Positions 1 to 10,771 of a stretch of 22,719 bases of DNA are shown here, piece by piece. The stretch is from Phytophthora quininea. Its lineage: Eukaryota; Oomycota; Peronosporomycetes; Peronosporales; Peronosporaceae. Made by a program: the position numbers and the translations under genes. The notes beneath the pieces were generated by a model, which saw only the letters and a list, made by a program, of their open reading frames with translations, ran no database searches and was not told the DNA's origin. Every line of letters starts with the position of its first letter. Position 1 is the first letter of the stretch. Where the stretch lies: contig JAAVTG010000478.1 in assembly GCA_011947345.1 (NCBI GenBank), forward strand, positions 1 through 22,719, written 5' to 3'.

Positions 1-852
1 ATGATGGAAGGTGGCGACCGCCGGAAGAACCGCCAGACGTTTGTGGGCACTCCCTGCTGGATGGCGCCCGAGGTCATGGAGCAAGTGCGCGGATACGACT
101 ACAAGGCCGACATCTGGTCGCTCGGGATCACGGCGCTGGAGCTGGCCAAGGGCTACGCTCCGTATGCACGCTTCCAGCCCATGAAGGTGCTGCTGCTGAC
201 GCTGCAGGAGGACCCGCCGTCGCTCAAGACCTACGATGTACGTCGCTTTGATGTCTTAGTGTACGAGTTTGTGTAGATACTTATTTTGCAAGTTGTTGTA
301 CGTGAACAGGATGACGGCAGCGGGTATCAGTTCGGGCGACACTTCAAGGATGTCGTGAAGCTCTGCCTTCAGAAGGACCCAACCAAGCGGTAGGATCAAC
401 ATCGGTGCAGTGCTTTTAGTGGGGAAGTTGTGACGAATGTGAACTGTGATGTCTGGTATAGCCCCGGGACATCAGCGCTGCTGAAACACAGCTTCTTCAA
501 GAAGGCGGGAGACACGACGTTCCTCGCGCGGAGCTTGCTCAACAGTCTTGAGGACATTGGCGAAAGCTGCATGACGGCTGGCATCGCAGATGCGCTTCCG
601 GGGTGAGAGAACGCTGTTGCCTCTCGACGTTTGGCGTGGATGTACTCATTTCTTATATTTCTCAGTGCGGGACCGCTGTACGCAAAGGGCACTAAAGGAC
701 CGCCTGGGTCGGAGGCCGAGGGCTCCAAGTACGTGCCGGGCACGACGTGGGTGTTTGATGACGAGGAGGACGACGCCAACAAGATGTCGATAGACGATTT
801 TGCCAGCCAGTTCGACAAGGTCACGGGCGGTGAGGAATTCCGCTCCAAGTAA
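1..852 (+). CDS. STE20-family protein kinase, SPAK/OSR1-like (3' part, 4 exons)
   Basis: This is a Ser/Thr kinase of the STE20 group, closest by motif to the OSR1/SPAK (germinal-centre kinase VI) type. Exons are 1-237, 310-389, 462-602 and 666-852; they sum to 645 nt (215 codons) and the three introns (72, 72, 63 bp) are all GT-AG. The window begins in the activation loop, so the ATP-binding lobe and catalytic loop lie upstream; the ATG at base 1 is not taken as the start. Visible are the activation segment and P+1 loop ([17 protein letters not shown]), subdomain IX ([13 protein letters not shown]), subdomain XI ([11 protein letters not shown]) and the HSFFKK lobe end. The C-terminal ~60 residues are acidic, with a DDEEDD stretch. 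In animals OSR1/SPAK act below WNK kinases on cation-chloride cotransporters; that role here is only inferred. The family call is firm, the substrate unknown. Confidence 0.9.
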
Positions 853-985
853 ACGAAGAAGCACCCATGTCACGTTCCTCGGAGGAAAGAAAGAGGAACA
901 CCAGCTCCTTAAAGTTTCAGGTCTGTTTTTGTTTGGATTATCGTTAAGTCTTCGCTTCTCCATCAGGCACTTTCCGATTTAGAGA
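853..985. other. Short intergenic stretch downstream of the kinase
   Basis: It follows the kinase stop codon and presumably holds its 3' untranslated region and polyadenylation site. I see no convincing small gene or structured RNA here. Confidence 0.4.
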
Positions 986-1909
986 TCACATTGTCTTGCG
1001 TTGCTGTCTCGTTACGGCTCCAAGTGCTAGATCGCAAAGCCAAAACTCCTTCCATGTCACAGGTTTCAACCAGCACGACTGGCTTAGCTTGACTAGTTTC
1101 ACGAGAGCGTCTTTGTTCGACTCCACAGCCTTCTTCAGTACCCAACTTGTAGCGTCCAGGCCTGCAAAAATCTTACAGTACGGGAGTCTGAGGTGTTGAT
1201 AGCAAACATCAGAGCAAAGATGAAACTCTTCGCACTGATCGTCATATTTGTAAACAACCGAGCTTCCAGTAGTACTTGCACAATTCCCATGAAATTGTGC
1301 ACCACTGCTTTCATCAACGCTGGCCCTAGCTCTATCAGATCGGATGATCCACAAGAAAACTTACCACGTCAACTTGACCCTGCACTGTCTCGAAAACCAG
1401 GGTGTAGTTTCAATTGGCAGGCTCTTGGCTGGTCGGCAGAACATCCCGACGTGTTGCCTTGTTGCCGCATGAATTGGCGCTTTCGCAGAGTAATTTCTGC
1501 TGCCGCTCAGTAATAATCGAACGACATTTAGGTCGTCGCCACTCGCTGCAGTCTCCACCGCAGGAATTGTTGCCATGGATGTGATGTTCTGCAGGAGGAA
1601 CTTGACCATTTTCCGCCGGCAGCATCGATTAACGTACTTTCAGTCAGGTATACAGTCAATTCGTCGTCTTGTTGGCACGTCGGGCCTAAGGATACTTAAA
1701 GTACTTGATTTTTCCACCGCGCGCGCCGACAACATCACTGCTATAGCGCTTAAGAAACCGGCGTACCGCGAACGTAGTCACTTGGCCACTTCGTCGTGGC
1801 GTTCAATAACACCCAGAACTGCAGCAGTTTTCGAGCATCCTTCCTCTCGATTGTCATAGAACTATTGAACAATGTCCAGTCAGCCTTGAGCAGCGGCGCC
1901 GTCCATGGC
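986..1909 (-). pseudogene. Decayed ankyrin-repeat protein gene
   Basis: Several frames of the minus strand carry fragments of ankyrin-type helix pairs. At about 1909-1770 the pattern AMDGAAAQG-stop-LDIVQ-stop continues to DNREEGCSK and then HDEVAK-stop, which fits the A-x-D-x-A-A-x-x-G-H-L-D-V-V repeat core and N-R-x-E-G-C linker of oomycete ankyrin proteins. At about 1630-1600 LIDAAGGK in one frame is followed by MVKFLLQ in the next. Further matches are AVETAASGDDLNVVRLL (~1560-1510), MMKAVVHNFMGIVQVLLEA (~1317-1260) and VLKKAVESNKDALVKLV (~1150-1100). In-frame stops, frame changes and the lack of any single long reading frame point to an old pseudogene; unlike the other broken genes here, stops occur inside the motif. 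Traces may extend to ~2190, but I could not confirm them. Confidence 0.6.
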
Positions 1910-2408
1910 CCTCACCGTCCAAATTCCGTAGATTCTGGCCACGACCCGCAGATCATTGTACACTGCTCTATCGATGGTTAAGGAGGTCACCATGTCACTG
2001 ATCAACTGCCAATCGCAAGTAGCTCACGGAGAGCAGAGGCGGCGCCGTCTTCACCATGGAAGCGTCGAGGATCACATCATGCTTGGAGATCTTGTGTAGT
2101 ACTGATAGTCGGCAAGAAACCAAGTGTGCTTGATGGCTCGAGATCGCAGCTTGAACTGGTACTTGCACAGAGTTGTCATCAAGCAAACCTTAACATACCT
2201 TGTGATTGAAAATGGGATAAATACATAGATCGATTACCGAGCGAGCTCAGATCCAAGATTACCTGGGCACTTCGTCGCGCCGATGTCGTCGCTTTCTTCC
2301 TATTTGTTGCGAGTTTCAGAACATTAAACGCTTCGCTGTCTGCAGCGTCCGCGATGCTTGCAAACCTTGTCATCGCGCTGTCGGAGGCTGCTTCGTATGA
2401 TATCTTTT
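1910..2408. other. Intergenic region without a supported gene
   Basis: Open frames here are short, without recognisable domains or codon bias. The part near 2000-2190 on the minus strand could be more eroded ankyrin sequence, but no repeat core is readable. The last bases border the stop codon (TAA, 2411-2409) of the next minus-strand gene. Confidence 0.4.
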
Positions 2409-5400
2409 TTATACCGTCCGGTGGGTGTGGTTAAACCAGCCCCCTGCTCCCTCGAATTGTGCTGCGCCTGGTGAAAGAGCCTTGCCTGTTGTGTTGCGAG
2501 TGTACTCCCTCGACCAAAGAGCACAACCACAAGCACCATTCGCTAGGCCAGCAGACACCGGGCGAATCGGGTACAGCAGTCCAGCCCCAATCGCCAAAAT
2601 GAAGGTCGGCATCAATGACACCATCGAGACAACAAACTTAGCGCCACTGAAGTAGAAGATCCGCCCCACACCTCACCGTTGCCGTGGTAGCGGAACAGAC
2701 CACCTTTTGGCTTGCCATTGGAGTCGACCTTCTCGTCCACCAGACGCTTGAGTACTAGCCGAATGTCGCTCGAAGTGCAGCTGTTGTTAGCGCGAGAGAG
2801 CTCCATGTCCGACAAGGAATCCAGAGCACTGACGATACTCAAAGCAGCAGGTGGCATCAACAAGAACCCAAGCAACATGAAAATGCCCACAGGAATGAAG
2901 AGCACAGACAGCGGAACGCAAGCGAACGAGTAGCCCAGTAGCTTCGCCAAGCTGTACGGTTCCTTCGTCGCCGACGGTGCAGGAATCGCAGACCGAGCTT
3001 CAGTGGTGGGCTTAATCGGGATTGCTGTTGCAATAGGGGACTCCGCGGTCTGTAGACGGCTCGTCTTCTGCTTAGGTGACACATACGGGCGGTAGTCAGC
3101 CGACTCAGTTTGCTGCAGGTCTTCGCTGTCATCCTTCCAGACATCAGACTTGACTGGGGGTAGCTCGGATGTACCGGCTTCTCGATCAAACAGCGAGTCC
3201 TTCGAGTCCGACCTGAAGTATCCGTCGACATCCATAGGCTCGTTAAGGTCCTCAAGGAGGTTTTTCTTCGATGAGGACGAAACGCCCTCCCCGTAATGTA
3301 GGCCAACGACAGTTTGCTACCACGCGAGCTCAAGACCCCGTCTTCACTGAATGACTTGGCCGACACAATCTCGCGTTGGCCTCGAGAGATCTTGACCTTC
3401 TTCTTCTCGGGAAGTTCATCAGCAAGTTTGTCACTATCGTTCTGTCCATGCGGGTGTGGTCCACCGCTGCTGTTCAAATCCTCCACCATCTTGTTCCGCT
3501 GACGCAGCAGCGTTCGAGTGTTGCCGATTTGGAAGTTGATCGACTCGGTGTGGCCCAGTCGTTCAAACATCGTCTTCTCACGAGAGTAGAACACGTCGAT
3601 CTCAAAGAAGTACAAGAACTCGGCTGCAAGAGCGTCTCCACCTGCGTCAGCTTCTGTGCCATGCGACGAGATAGCGGGGCTCGAACTCTGCACGTGGCGC
3701 CGCTTCTTTGGTAGATCAAACTCAAACTTCCACACGTCTGGGTGGAAGGTCACGTCAAACTGCACACCGCCCACATTCGCAAGAGGAGCGTAGTTATCAA
3801 TGACTCCCACCGCGCTCACGGTCTGCAGCGACTTGATTTCCGAGATATTCAGCATCTGCTGCTCTGTGAGCGCCACATTGCGAGAGAATGTACTATTACA
3901 GCGCGCAAGAACCAGAAGACCAGGCTGCCCGACAGACTCGCCAGCAGGCGCTGGAATTGAAACGTGGGCTTTGACCGCTGCACGACACACGCCCTTGCAT
4001 CGATGCTGAAGGTTTTCGATGCGCACGCGGTAATAATCCCCATGTTCCGGGCAGTAGGAAAGCACTGGATGTTCTTGCGGTCGTTGCGCCAATATTTCTC
4101 CAAGAACGGCGTCTGAATCTCAATCATAGCTGGAGGTGGTGCTCCTGGGGAACCACCAAATTGGTAGCAAGGGGCACTGACGACATCAAAAAGGGGTTCA
4201 TCATCTCCGTCCCCTCAAGCTTGATGTCTGGCATGACGATACCGCCACGAGAGCTGCTGCCTGGCATGTCCGAGTCGAAGTCCAAACTGTGGCCCTTCTT
4301 GAACTGGCGATTTTGAGCAGCCATCGCAGATTGGTTTTGCTGCATGTATCCTGGATTCGCCTGCATTTCCTGCTGAACAACGACCGCCGCATCATTCTCT
4401 GACAGGAAGTACTTGGTCAGTTCGTCAAGCTCTTCGACATCAAAGTCCAGCGAGTTTGACGTCGCTGGCTCCACCTGAAGACCACTTGGATTGCCTAAAG
4501 GACCAACCTCGCTCATCTTTCCGCTGCCGCTGCTGCTTCCTGTGGCCGTGAAACTACCCATGCTGTCGTTCGTCGTGCGGCTATCCGCGCGATCCAAACT
4601 GCCCTTCAGCAAGGAGTGCGACGACGACGAGCGATTAATGTCCTTGATGATCTGGTCGATGTTATCGCCTTGCGTGAAAGAGTCCACAGCTGAACTGATG
4701 ACCGCCATGGGCAAACTCTCGCGCTTCTGGTCCTGTTGCTGATCCAAAAGCGCAGCGCCTCCTCTGTCTGAGGACATCTTAGCCACGTCATTGAATGACT
4801 CGGCAAAAACTGCTCTGTATCCTCTGAGAAGCTGAACTTGAGCGATCCCACCGACAAATTACTTGAACGTCTCGCCATACCGGTCATATTGTCGTCCTCT
4901 GCCGGGTTCAGGTCCAAGCTGTGGCTTGACACCCCATCATGCCCAACGGGTTGGTCGAAACGTTCGAAGGCACACCAGCCGGAGATGGGGCCGTCGGCGG
5001 CACCAACGACGGTGTAGCTGAAGTGGGCGTGGTAATCTGCTGCCTGTTGAATACCTCCTTCTTCGGAGAAACGGAAGCCGATCCTGTGGGGGACCGCACT
5101 CTTCCCGAGCACTCGCACTCGCTCTGAAACTGCGGGAGACCCAGCGGGTTCACAAACTTGCCACATTTGTCGCAAAAGTTGGCGAACTTGGCGAACTTCT
5201 GCGGGTAGTTGGCCTTGAGGTAGTCGTCGTACGCGTGGGCCGCCTCCTCGGGCGTTTTGCACGTGTTAGTAATGCGCTTGGCGCTATACTTGGCCCCCAC
5301 GAGGTCTTGCTGGTCTGCGTCACGCCCCTGTACTTGGAGGTTTTGCCCTTGATGACTTTGCCCGCGAACTTCTGCTGGGACTGCTGGTTGCCGCCGTGCA

Positions 5401-5764
5401 CGGTCGTTAAGTCCTCGGTACTGTAGTCCCCCACCACAGCCACCAGCTCGCTGTTGTTGGCTGCCTGTAGGAAGGACATGTCCTGGTAGTTCTGCTCGTC
5501 CGAGGGGTCACTACTGAGTAGTCCGACTCCTCTGACGTGTAGCCATTCGAGTTGCTCAGCGGCGTGTCGGTCTGCGGCTTGGGTGCTGTGATGAAGTCTA
5601 CAATAAAACCCACAAGCACATTAGGAAAACCCCACTTGTCTCAATAACCCATCGAGTTCTCTCCTGTTACCTTGCAGGAAGTTGGTGCCGGGCTCCTCGA
5701 GCTCGTCCAGATGCGCCTCGAGCGGGTCGTACTCGTCGCACGTGGGCAGCGGCGGCGCCTGCAT
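2409..5764 (-). CDS. AP2-like domain protein with C-terminal transmembrane segments
   Basis: One gene of about 1,095 residues is inferred on the minus strand. Exon 1 is 5764-5671 (start MQAPPLPTCDEYDP), the intron 5670-5598, and exon 2 runs to TAA at 2411-2409. About residues 115-170 form an AP2/ERF-like domain: SKYRGVTQTSKTSWG, then AKYSAKRITNTCKTPEEAA and HAYDDYLKANYP. A Cys-rich patch with CDKC and CEC follows. The middle is Ser/Gln-rich, then comes an ordered, unrecognised domain (from MIEIQTPFLEKYW to FYSREKTMFERLGH). Near the C-terminus are hydrophobic segments at about residues 910-950 (SVLFIPVGIFMLLGFLLM) and 1015-1040 (VVSMVSLMPTFILAIGAGLL). Oomycete AP2-like proteins are presumed DNA-binding; the membrane segments suggest a tethered regulator. 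Eight single-base frameshifts, mostly in homopolymers, break the frame (near 5512, 5296, 4933, 4807, 4159, 4060, 3301, 2665), so the unity of the gene rests on sensible continuation at each break. Confidence 0.7.
5175..5345 (-). other. AP2/ERF-like DNA-binding domain
   Basis: The YRGV motif of strand 1, the W of TSWG in strand 2 and the helix EEAAHAYDDYL with its A-A-x-A-Y-D pattern match the AP2 fold. A one-base shift at the CCCCC run 5294-5298 splits the domain between two frames; one extra G on the coding strand restores TSWG followed by AKYS. Confidence 0.8.
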
Positions 5765-6369
5765 CCTGCTGCGCTGTGAGGGGTTGACCTGTTTGCCTGT
5801 GGACGCGCTGCTGCGTGCTCCCTGCCTGCCTACGGCTGCTGCTGCTCTGCGGCCTTGTGCTCTTCGCCCCCGCGCTCAGAAAACCGCAATAGCACGGCCC
5901 GGTCTCGTCGCTTCTTCCGATTGGACACACTGAATCTCTGGCGTTGGACACATGTCCCGAGGGGCGAAACTAACAACATCTCAGTGAGGCGCCAGATGGT
6001 GACTACCAAAACTAACAGATGGCATATTGTGTACTGAGATAGCGATTTTTGTGAAATGTCTCAATGCGTATAGTGAATGCAAGAGAGCTATGAACAGTCG
6101 TAGATAGGCTGGCATGAGTAAACCAACACGCCGCCGGGATTTTCCTGCTCGTTCCGCCAGAATAACTTGCGGCTCCAAGGCGATCCCGCGTCGGCGTGGT
6201 GTTGATGTGGACACGCCGCTCGTGGTTTTTGAGGACGTTATGATAAGTTACTAAGCAATTGACTTTCTTCAAATTACGAATCTGAACATTTTTTTATTTT
6301 TATAAAAACCTTGCACACGTCGCAGATTTTGAACATGACTGGGACGGATGAACCCGCGTTGCTAGTGAC
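5765..6369. other. Upstream region of the AP2-like gene
   Basis: About 600 bp between the AP2-like start codon and the left inverted-repeat end. It should hold the promoter and 5' untranslated region of the AP2-like gene. The minus-strand frame is open for some distance above the chosen ATG (to about 5830), so an upstream start is possible, but no other in-frame ATG was found close by. I see no other gene. Confidence 0.45.
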
Positions 6370-6505
6370 TAGAGTTGGGTAACAAATAATCCAATCGATT
6401 TATCTATCGGATCTGATCCGATCACAGTCGTTTCTAGTCGGATTGTGTTTGAATCGGGTCAAAAATCGATCCGATCCGATCCAAACCGATCCGATCGGAT
6501 TGGAG
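6370..6505 (+). repeat. Left inverted-repeat end with GATCCG subterminal repeats
   Basis: The segment begins TAGAGTTGGGTAA and is followed by multiple GATCCGATC and ATCGGAT units, densest at 6463-6505. The same 13 bases occur inverted at 13944-13956, also flanked on the inner side by GATCCG units. Such ends resemble the short terminal inverted repeats and subterminal transposase-binding repeats of hAT elements. The 8 bp outside this end (6362-6369, ctagtgac) do not match those outside the right end, so one intact element is not proven. Confidence 0.6.
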
Positions 6506-6662
6506 GGCGATAGAAAGCTATTGGGTAAAACATAGCAAAATTTCTACCAGTTAAAATGTCTCCGGGGCCGCTAGAGGACTCGATCTCGATGATATTCTGT
6601 CTTGAGCGATACCCCTATCGTACAACGCGGGGAGCATCTGCTGCTACCTGTTGGCCGACTAG

Positions 6663-8535
6663 AAGACGACGGTGAGCCCCGTGGTGCCGACGGCTGTGCA
6701 CGCCGCCCACAAGAACTACACGACCCACGTGCTGCCGATCCTGTTCGACGGCCTGGACCGCTCCAAGAAGTGGCAGATGAAGAAGGGTGCGCTGGACCTG
6801 ATCGTCGAGTGCCCGAACCATGCCTGCCGGACATCGTCCCTCAGGTAACGGACTGCATGTGGGACACCTGCAAGGAGATCAAGGAGGCCGCCAAGGAGAC
6901 GATGACCAAGGTTTGCAACGTGGTGGGCAACCAGGACATTGAGTCCTGCATCCCGGCGCTGGTGAGCTGCCTGGCGAACCCGACGGAGGTGCCCGAGTGC
7001 ACGCACAAGCTGGCGTCGACGACGTTCGTCAAGACGGTGGAAGCGCCCGCCCTTGCCATCATGGAGCCGCTGCTGCAGCGCGCGCTGAAGGAGGGCAAGA
7101 CGGCCGTGAAGCGCCAGGCCGCCGTCATCATCGACAACATGTGCAAGCTGATGGACGACCCGGCCGAGGCGCAGCTGTTCATCCCGAAGCTGCTGCCGGG
7201 CCTGAAGAAGGTGATCGAGACCCAGGCCGACCTGGAGTGCTGTGAGATCGCCACTCGCGCCCACGAGACGCTGTTCGTGACTGGTGGTTCCATGGAGGTG
7301 TCGGAGGACGAGCTGAAGGTGGACTACGCCAACGTCCACAAGGTGGTGGTGGAGTCGATCGCGGCCGCCCCCGCCGCCGTGAGGGCTGGCATCGACTCGT
7401 TCGCGGTGGACTTCGTGACCCGCGTCTGCTTCTTCCTGGTGGCTGCTCGCAACTTTAACAAGACGATCTTCGAGAAGCAGATGACGGCTACTTCAAGGCG
7501 GTCATGAAGGCGGACGACATCAAGCCGCTGGTCAACGAGATCCGCGACCGGTGCTTCAAGGAGAACAAGAGCATCTTCATCGAGGACGTGGACTGCGACG
7601 AGGGCATCCCGTGCCTGTGCATCTGCGAGTTCTTGCTCGCCTACGGTGGTATGACCTGCTCAACAACGCCCGTCTCCGCCTGAAGCGCGGCCACCGCTAC
7701 GGTTTGTGCGGCCCTAACGGTTGCGGTAAGTCTACGCTAATGCGCGCCATCGCGAACGGCCAGCTTGACGGCTTCCCTGCGAAGGACGAGCTGAAGGCAG
7801 TGTTCGTGGAGCACAACGTGCAGGAGTCGGAGGTCGAGCTGTCGGTAGTGGACTTCATCCTTGCGGATGAGGACCTGAAGGTGACCCCGCGCCAGGAGGT
7901 CATGAACTCGCTGTCGAGCGTCGGCTTCACGCCGGAGATGCAGGCCCAGGCCGTGGCCACGCTGTCGGGTGGTTGCAAGATGAAACTGGAGCTACCTTCA
8001 CTATGCTACAGAAGGCCGACATCCTGCTGCTTGATGAGCCGACGAACCACTTGGACGTGAAAAACGTTGCGTGGCTGGAGAACTACCTGTTGAACTGCCG
8101 AACGTGACGAGCATCATGGTGTCGCACGACTCTGGTTTCCTGGACACGGTGTGCACGAACATCATTCACTACGAGACGCGCAAGCTGAAGATCTACAAGG
8201 GCAACCTGTCGAAGTTCGTGGAGGTGAAGCCGGAGGCCAAGGCGTACTACGAGCTGGACGCTGCGACGTTCAAGTTCACGTTCCCAGAGCCGAGTTTCCT
8301 TGCCGACATCAAGAACGAGGGTACGCCCATCGTTCGTCTGACGAACTGCTTGTACAAGTACCCTAGCACGGACAAGCCGTCGATCAGCAACATCTCTGTG
8401 ACGTGCGCTATGACGAGCCGTATCGCCGTGCTCGGCCCGAACGGTGCCAGTAAGTCTACGATGATCAAGATGCTGACGGGCGAAGATCGCCGACGGCCGC
8501 GAAAACGGCACATCTGCTACTGGACCAATGACTAG
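6663..8535 (+). pseudogene. Translation elongation factor 3 fragment (HEAT repeats and ABC domain 1)
   Basis: eEF3 is an ATPase of the ABC-F class that helps release E-site tRNA; it is known from fungi and has also been reported from Phytophthora. Similarity starts near KTTVSPVVPTAVHAAHKN, runs through HEAT repeats (LPDIVPQVTDCMWDT, IPALVSCLANPTEVPE), the four-helix region (FKAVMKADDIKPLVNEI), ABC1 Walker A GPNGCGKST, signature LSGG, Walker [13 protein letters not shown], switch MVSHDSGFLDT, and ends just after ABC2 Walker A. That second Walker A reads GPNGASKST, with Ser for the conserved Gly. No start codon, N-terminal region, ABC2 remainder or C-terminal tail is present. Frame changes occur near 6810, 7483, 7655, 7994 and 8089. 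Single-base shifts may be sequence error, but truncation at both ends makes this a partial copy, not the cell's working eEF3. Confidence 0.85.
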
Positions 8536-8611
8536 CTAAACAGCATCATAATGAAGTGAACCGCTGCTAGTAATTGAAAAATGAATGATGGAAGGAGCTT
8601 CTGCTTCTGTA

Positions 8612-10657
8612 TTACCAGCGAAGGTCGACAGGATCAGCATGGACATCACCGGAGGTTGCATTGAATCCAAGAAATGCTTGCAACTCCAACATGGCTGAGA
8701 TGGCATCGTCCTTAAGTCGAGCGCGTCGTTTGGTGATTGTAGTTCCTGATGCAGAAAATGCTTGTTCGCTAGGCACTGAGGTTGCCATTACAGCAAGATA
8801 ATCTCGTGCCATCATCTGTACACGCGGGAACGACGACGCTTCATCTCTCATCCATCGGCATACGTTTCTGCTTGGTGTTTTCATGGCCATAGTCGTGTCT
8901 TTATGGTCAAGCCACCTACTTAACTCACTTGCGAAAGATTCACCAATATCGCGTTCAGGCGTAACCAAGCCGAGGTGTTCATCCATAAGTGAGCCCAAAG
9001 CTTCCTCGTCTTCGACTTCTTCTTCTTGTTCTTGCGTTTGCATCATCGCTCTAGCGCTTGCTTCTCTTCTCTCGTGCTCATACCGATACTGGGATTCGAA
9101 CTCTGCTTCGACGATACGTTTCGCGTCGGCGATTTCAATGCCAATCTTGACTAGGTGGGACTTAACCCGTGGATCAAGGACGGCAGCAATCTGTGCCTCT
9201 CTAGTCTTGACGTGCGGTATGTACTCGTCAAGCTTCTGTTTGAAGGCGCGCGCAAAGTCTTTCGTATACCAAGAGGCAGCAGTATCTTTCGTCTTGGCCG
9301 CGTGTTTCGAGACGAGGTCAAAAACCAATAACGCGACGCCAAAGGTGGGGTAGTTTTTGCCAGACATCATTGTAGTTGCAGCCTTAATTGGTCTGAGGAA
9401 CCTTGCGAGCTCCGCCAAGTACCCCCATGTTGCCTCTGGTATCGACTCAGCGAGCCGATCGCTTGGCCCAATGATGAATTCTTTGTAGCCTTCGTGTTTC
9501 CCCGAATTCTGCGTTGAAGCTCTTGAATTGCCTCCTTTAAAGAGCGTGCTGAAGCTAGCATCGTTAGCGTGCTGTTCCATCGCGTCACACAGTCTAGTGC
9601 TGGTGCTACAAACGCTACATCTATAGATGTGCACACTTTTGTAGCGCCTCTAGAAGTGACGGCGAGTCCGATATCTTCTTCAGGATGTCACGGATTATAC
9701 CCACGCCGTCGTCCATTATTGGACATTGTTTGAGACCTTCTTTGACTGCCAGTTGAAACACATGAGCCAGGCAGCGCACTTGAACGACCTTTAAAGGATG
9801 CGTAGGGGTCTGTCCAGGCCCTGATGGCGGATCAGAAATCCTCAAACCTTCATTGCTAGCAACTTCGCCTTCCAGTTCCTTGTTAATTGCGGTAACCATT
9901 GTGCCATTGTTGCTAGCGTTGTCCGTTGTGATTGTCCACAATTTTGTAACGAGGGACTGATCCATCGCACGGACGGTGTCGAGCAGGTGCTGCGCGAGCC
10001 TATTGCCGGAGTGAGGGTATTCCACTCTCGTAAAGCCGACCATAACAGATCGGATATTCCAGTCGTCGTCAATAAAATGCATGGTGATAACCATGTACCC
10101 TTTGTTAGCCGCCGAAGTCCACATATCGGTGGTAAGTGCAGCACGGCAGTTTGCAACTCCTTGCAGTAATTCACGTCTCACGAGTGCCTTCTCACACGCC
10201 CAACGCTCCATAATCTTTTTACGCACAGTCTTGCGCGTCGGTGGCGTGTAGTCCGGATTGAGTGACTCGCAGAAGGAGCGAAACTCATCCTTCTCAACCA
10301 AGTTTAGTGGGAGTGAAGATTTCACGATTAAAGCTACCAACTCAGCATCGACAGCATCCTTGTCCAAAGTTCGCTGCTTCACGAAGCGCTCGAAGCCAAA
10401 GTCCAGTAAGTCAGGCTGTCGGGATTTCTTATTGACGCCGCCATAAACTTCTGGGTGCTTCTGTCTGAGATGGCGACGAAATGTAGAGTGCGCGCAAGTA
10501 CTCCAGTGAGGCCCTGAGTCAGCAGAACAGAGTAGACAGGCATATGATCCCTTGTTGTTTTCGTGGATATATGTCCAGACGTCAGATCTTTTTGTGTTTG
10601 CGATCCCTGCGAGGTGCTAGAAGACATGTTTGTGCTTGAGTTCTCTTGCTCCTCCAT
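8612..10657 (-). mobile_element. hAT-family transposase gene with BED zinc finger
   Basis: A transposase of about 680 residues, starting MEEQENSSTNMSSS. A BED-type zinc finger follows (SDVWTYIHENN, ACLLC, then RRHLRQKH). The RNase-H-like core shows ALTTDMWTSAANKGYM with the first Asp, TTDNASNN with the second, LAHVFQLAVKEGL, and LDCVTRWNSTLTM in the inserted helical region. The C-terminal hAT dimerisation region has MARDYLAVMATSVPSEQAF, SASGTTITKRRARL and the end of AMLELQ. Three single-base frameshifts (near 10591 in an A run, 9637, and 9501 in a G run) split it; each is restored by one added base, so the copy is either recently broken or misread. It may be the activity behind the 13-bp ends at 6370 and 13956. 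DNA-transposon transposases of this family act by cut and paste. Confidence 0.88.
10380..10600 (-). other. BED zinc-finger domain of the hAT transposase
   Basis: Cys-x2-Cys (ACLLC) and His-x4-His (HLRQKH) frame the finger, which in BED proteins binds DNA, typically transposon ends. It lies in a different frame from the start codon because of a short A run at 10589-10593 on the coding strand. Confidence 0.7.
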
Positions 10658-10771
10658 GTTGTGAAGTGATAGCTCCAGGAGAGGTAGAGAGAGGGGGTGA
10701 ACGGCTTCGCACTAGCTCGCAAATGCGAAAATGATTTTGATCGCCGCCAGCGGGAATATGAAGCCCGAGTC

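Noticed and set aside
1..1. ATG at base 1 as the real kinase start
   Set aside because: It lies in the activation loop, after the region where the ATP-binding lobe and catalytic loop must be encoded; the gene is simply cut by the window.
2612..3235. A separate gene starting at MDVDGYFRSDS
   Set aside because: The same frame continues upstream of this Met with plausible protein (GEGVSSSSKKNLLEDLNEP) to a one-base break at 3301, so it is the C-terminal part of the AP2-like gene.
6463..6505. GATCCG arrays as a CRISPR-like or centromeric satellite
   Set aside because: Units are only 6 bp without spacers and sit next to inverted ends; transposon subterminal repeats explain them better.
6716..7339. 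207-codon minus-strand frame across the eEF3 HEAT region
   Set aside because: His/Leu/Arg-rich antisense shadow of a clearly conserved plus-strand protein.
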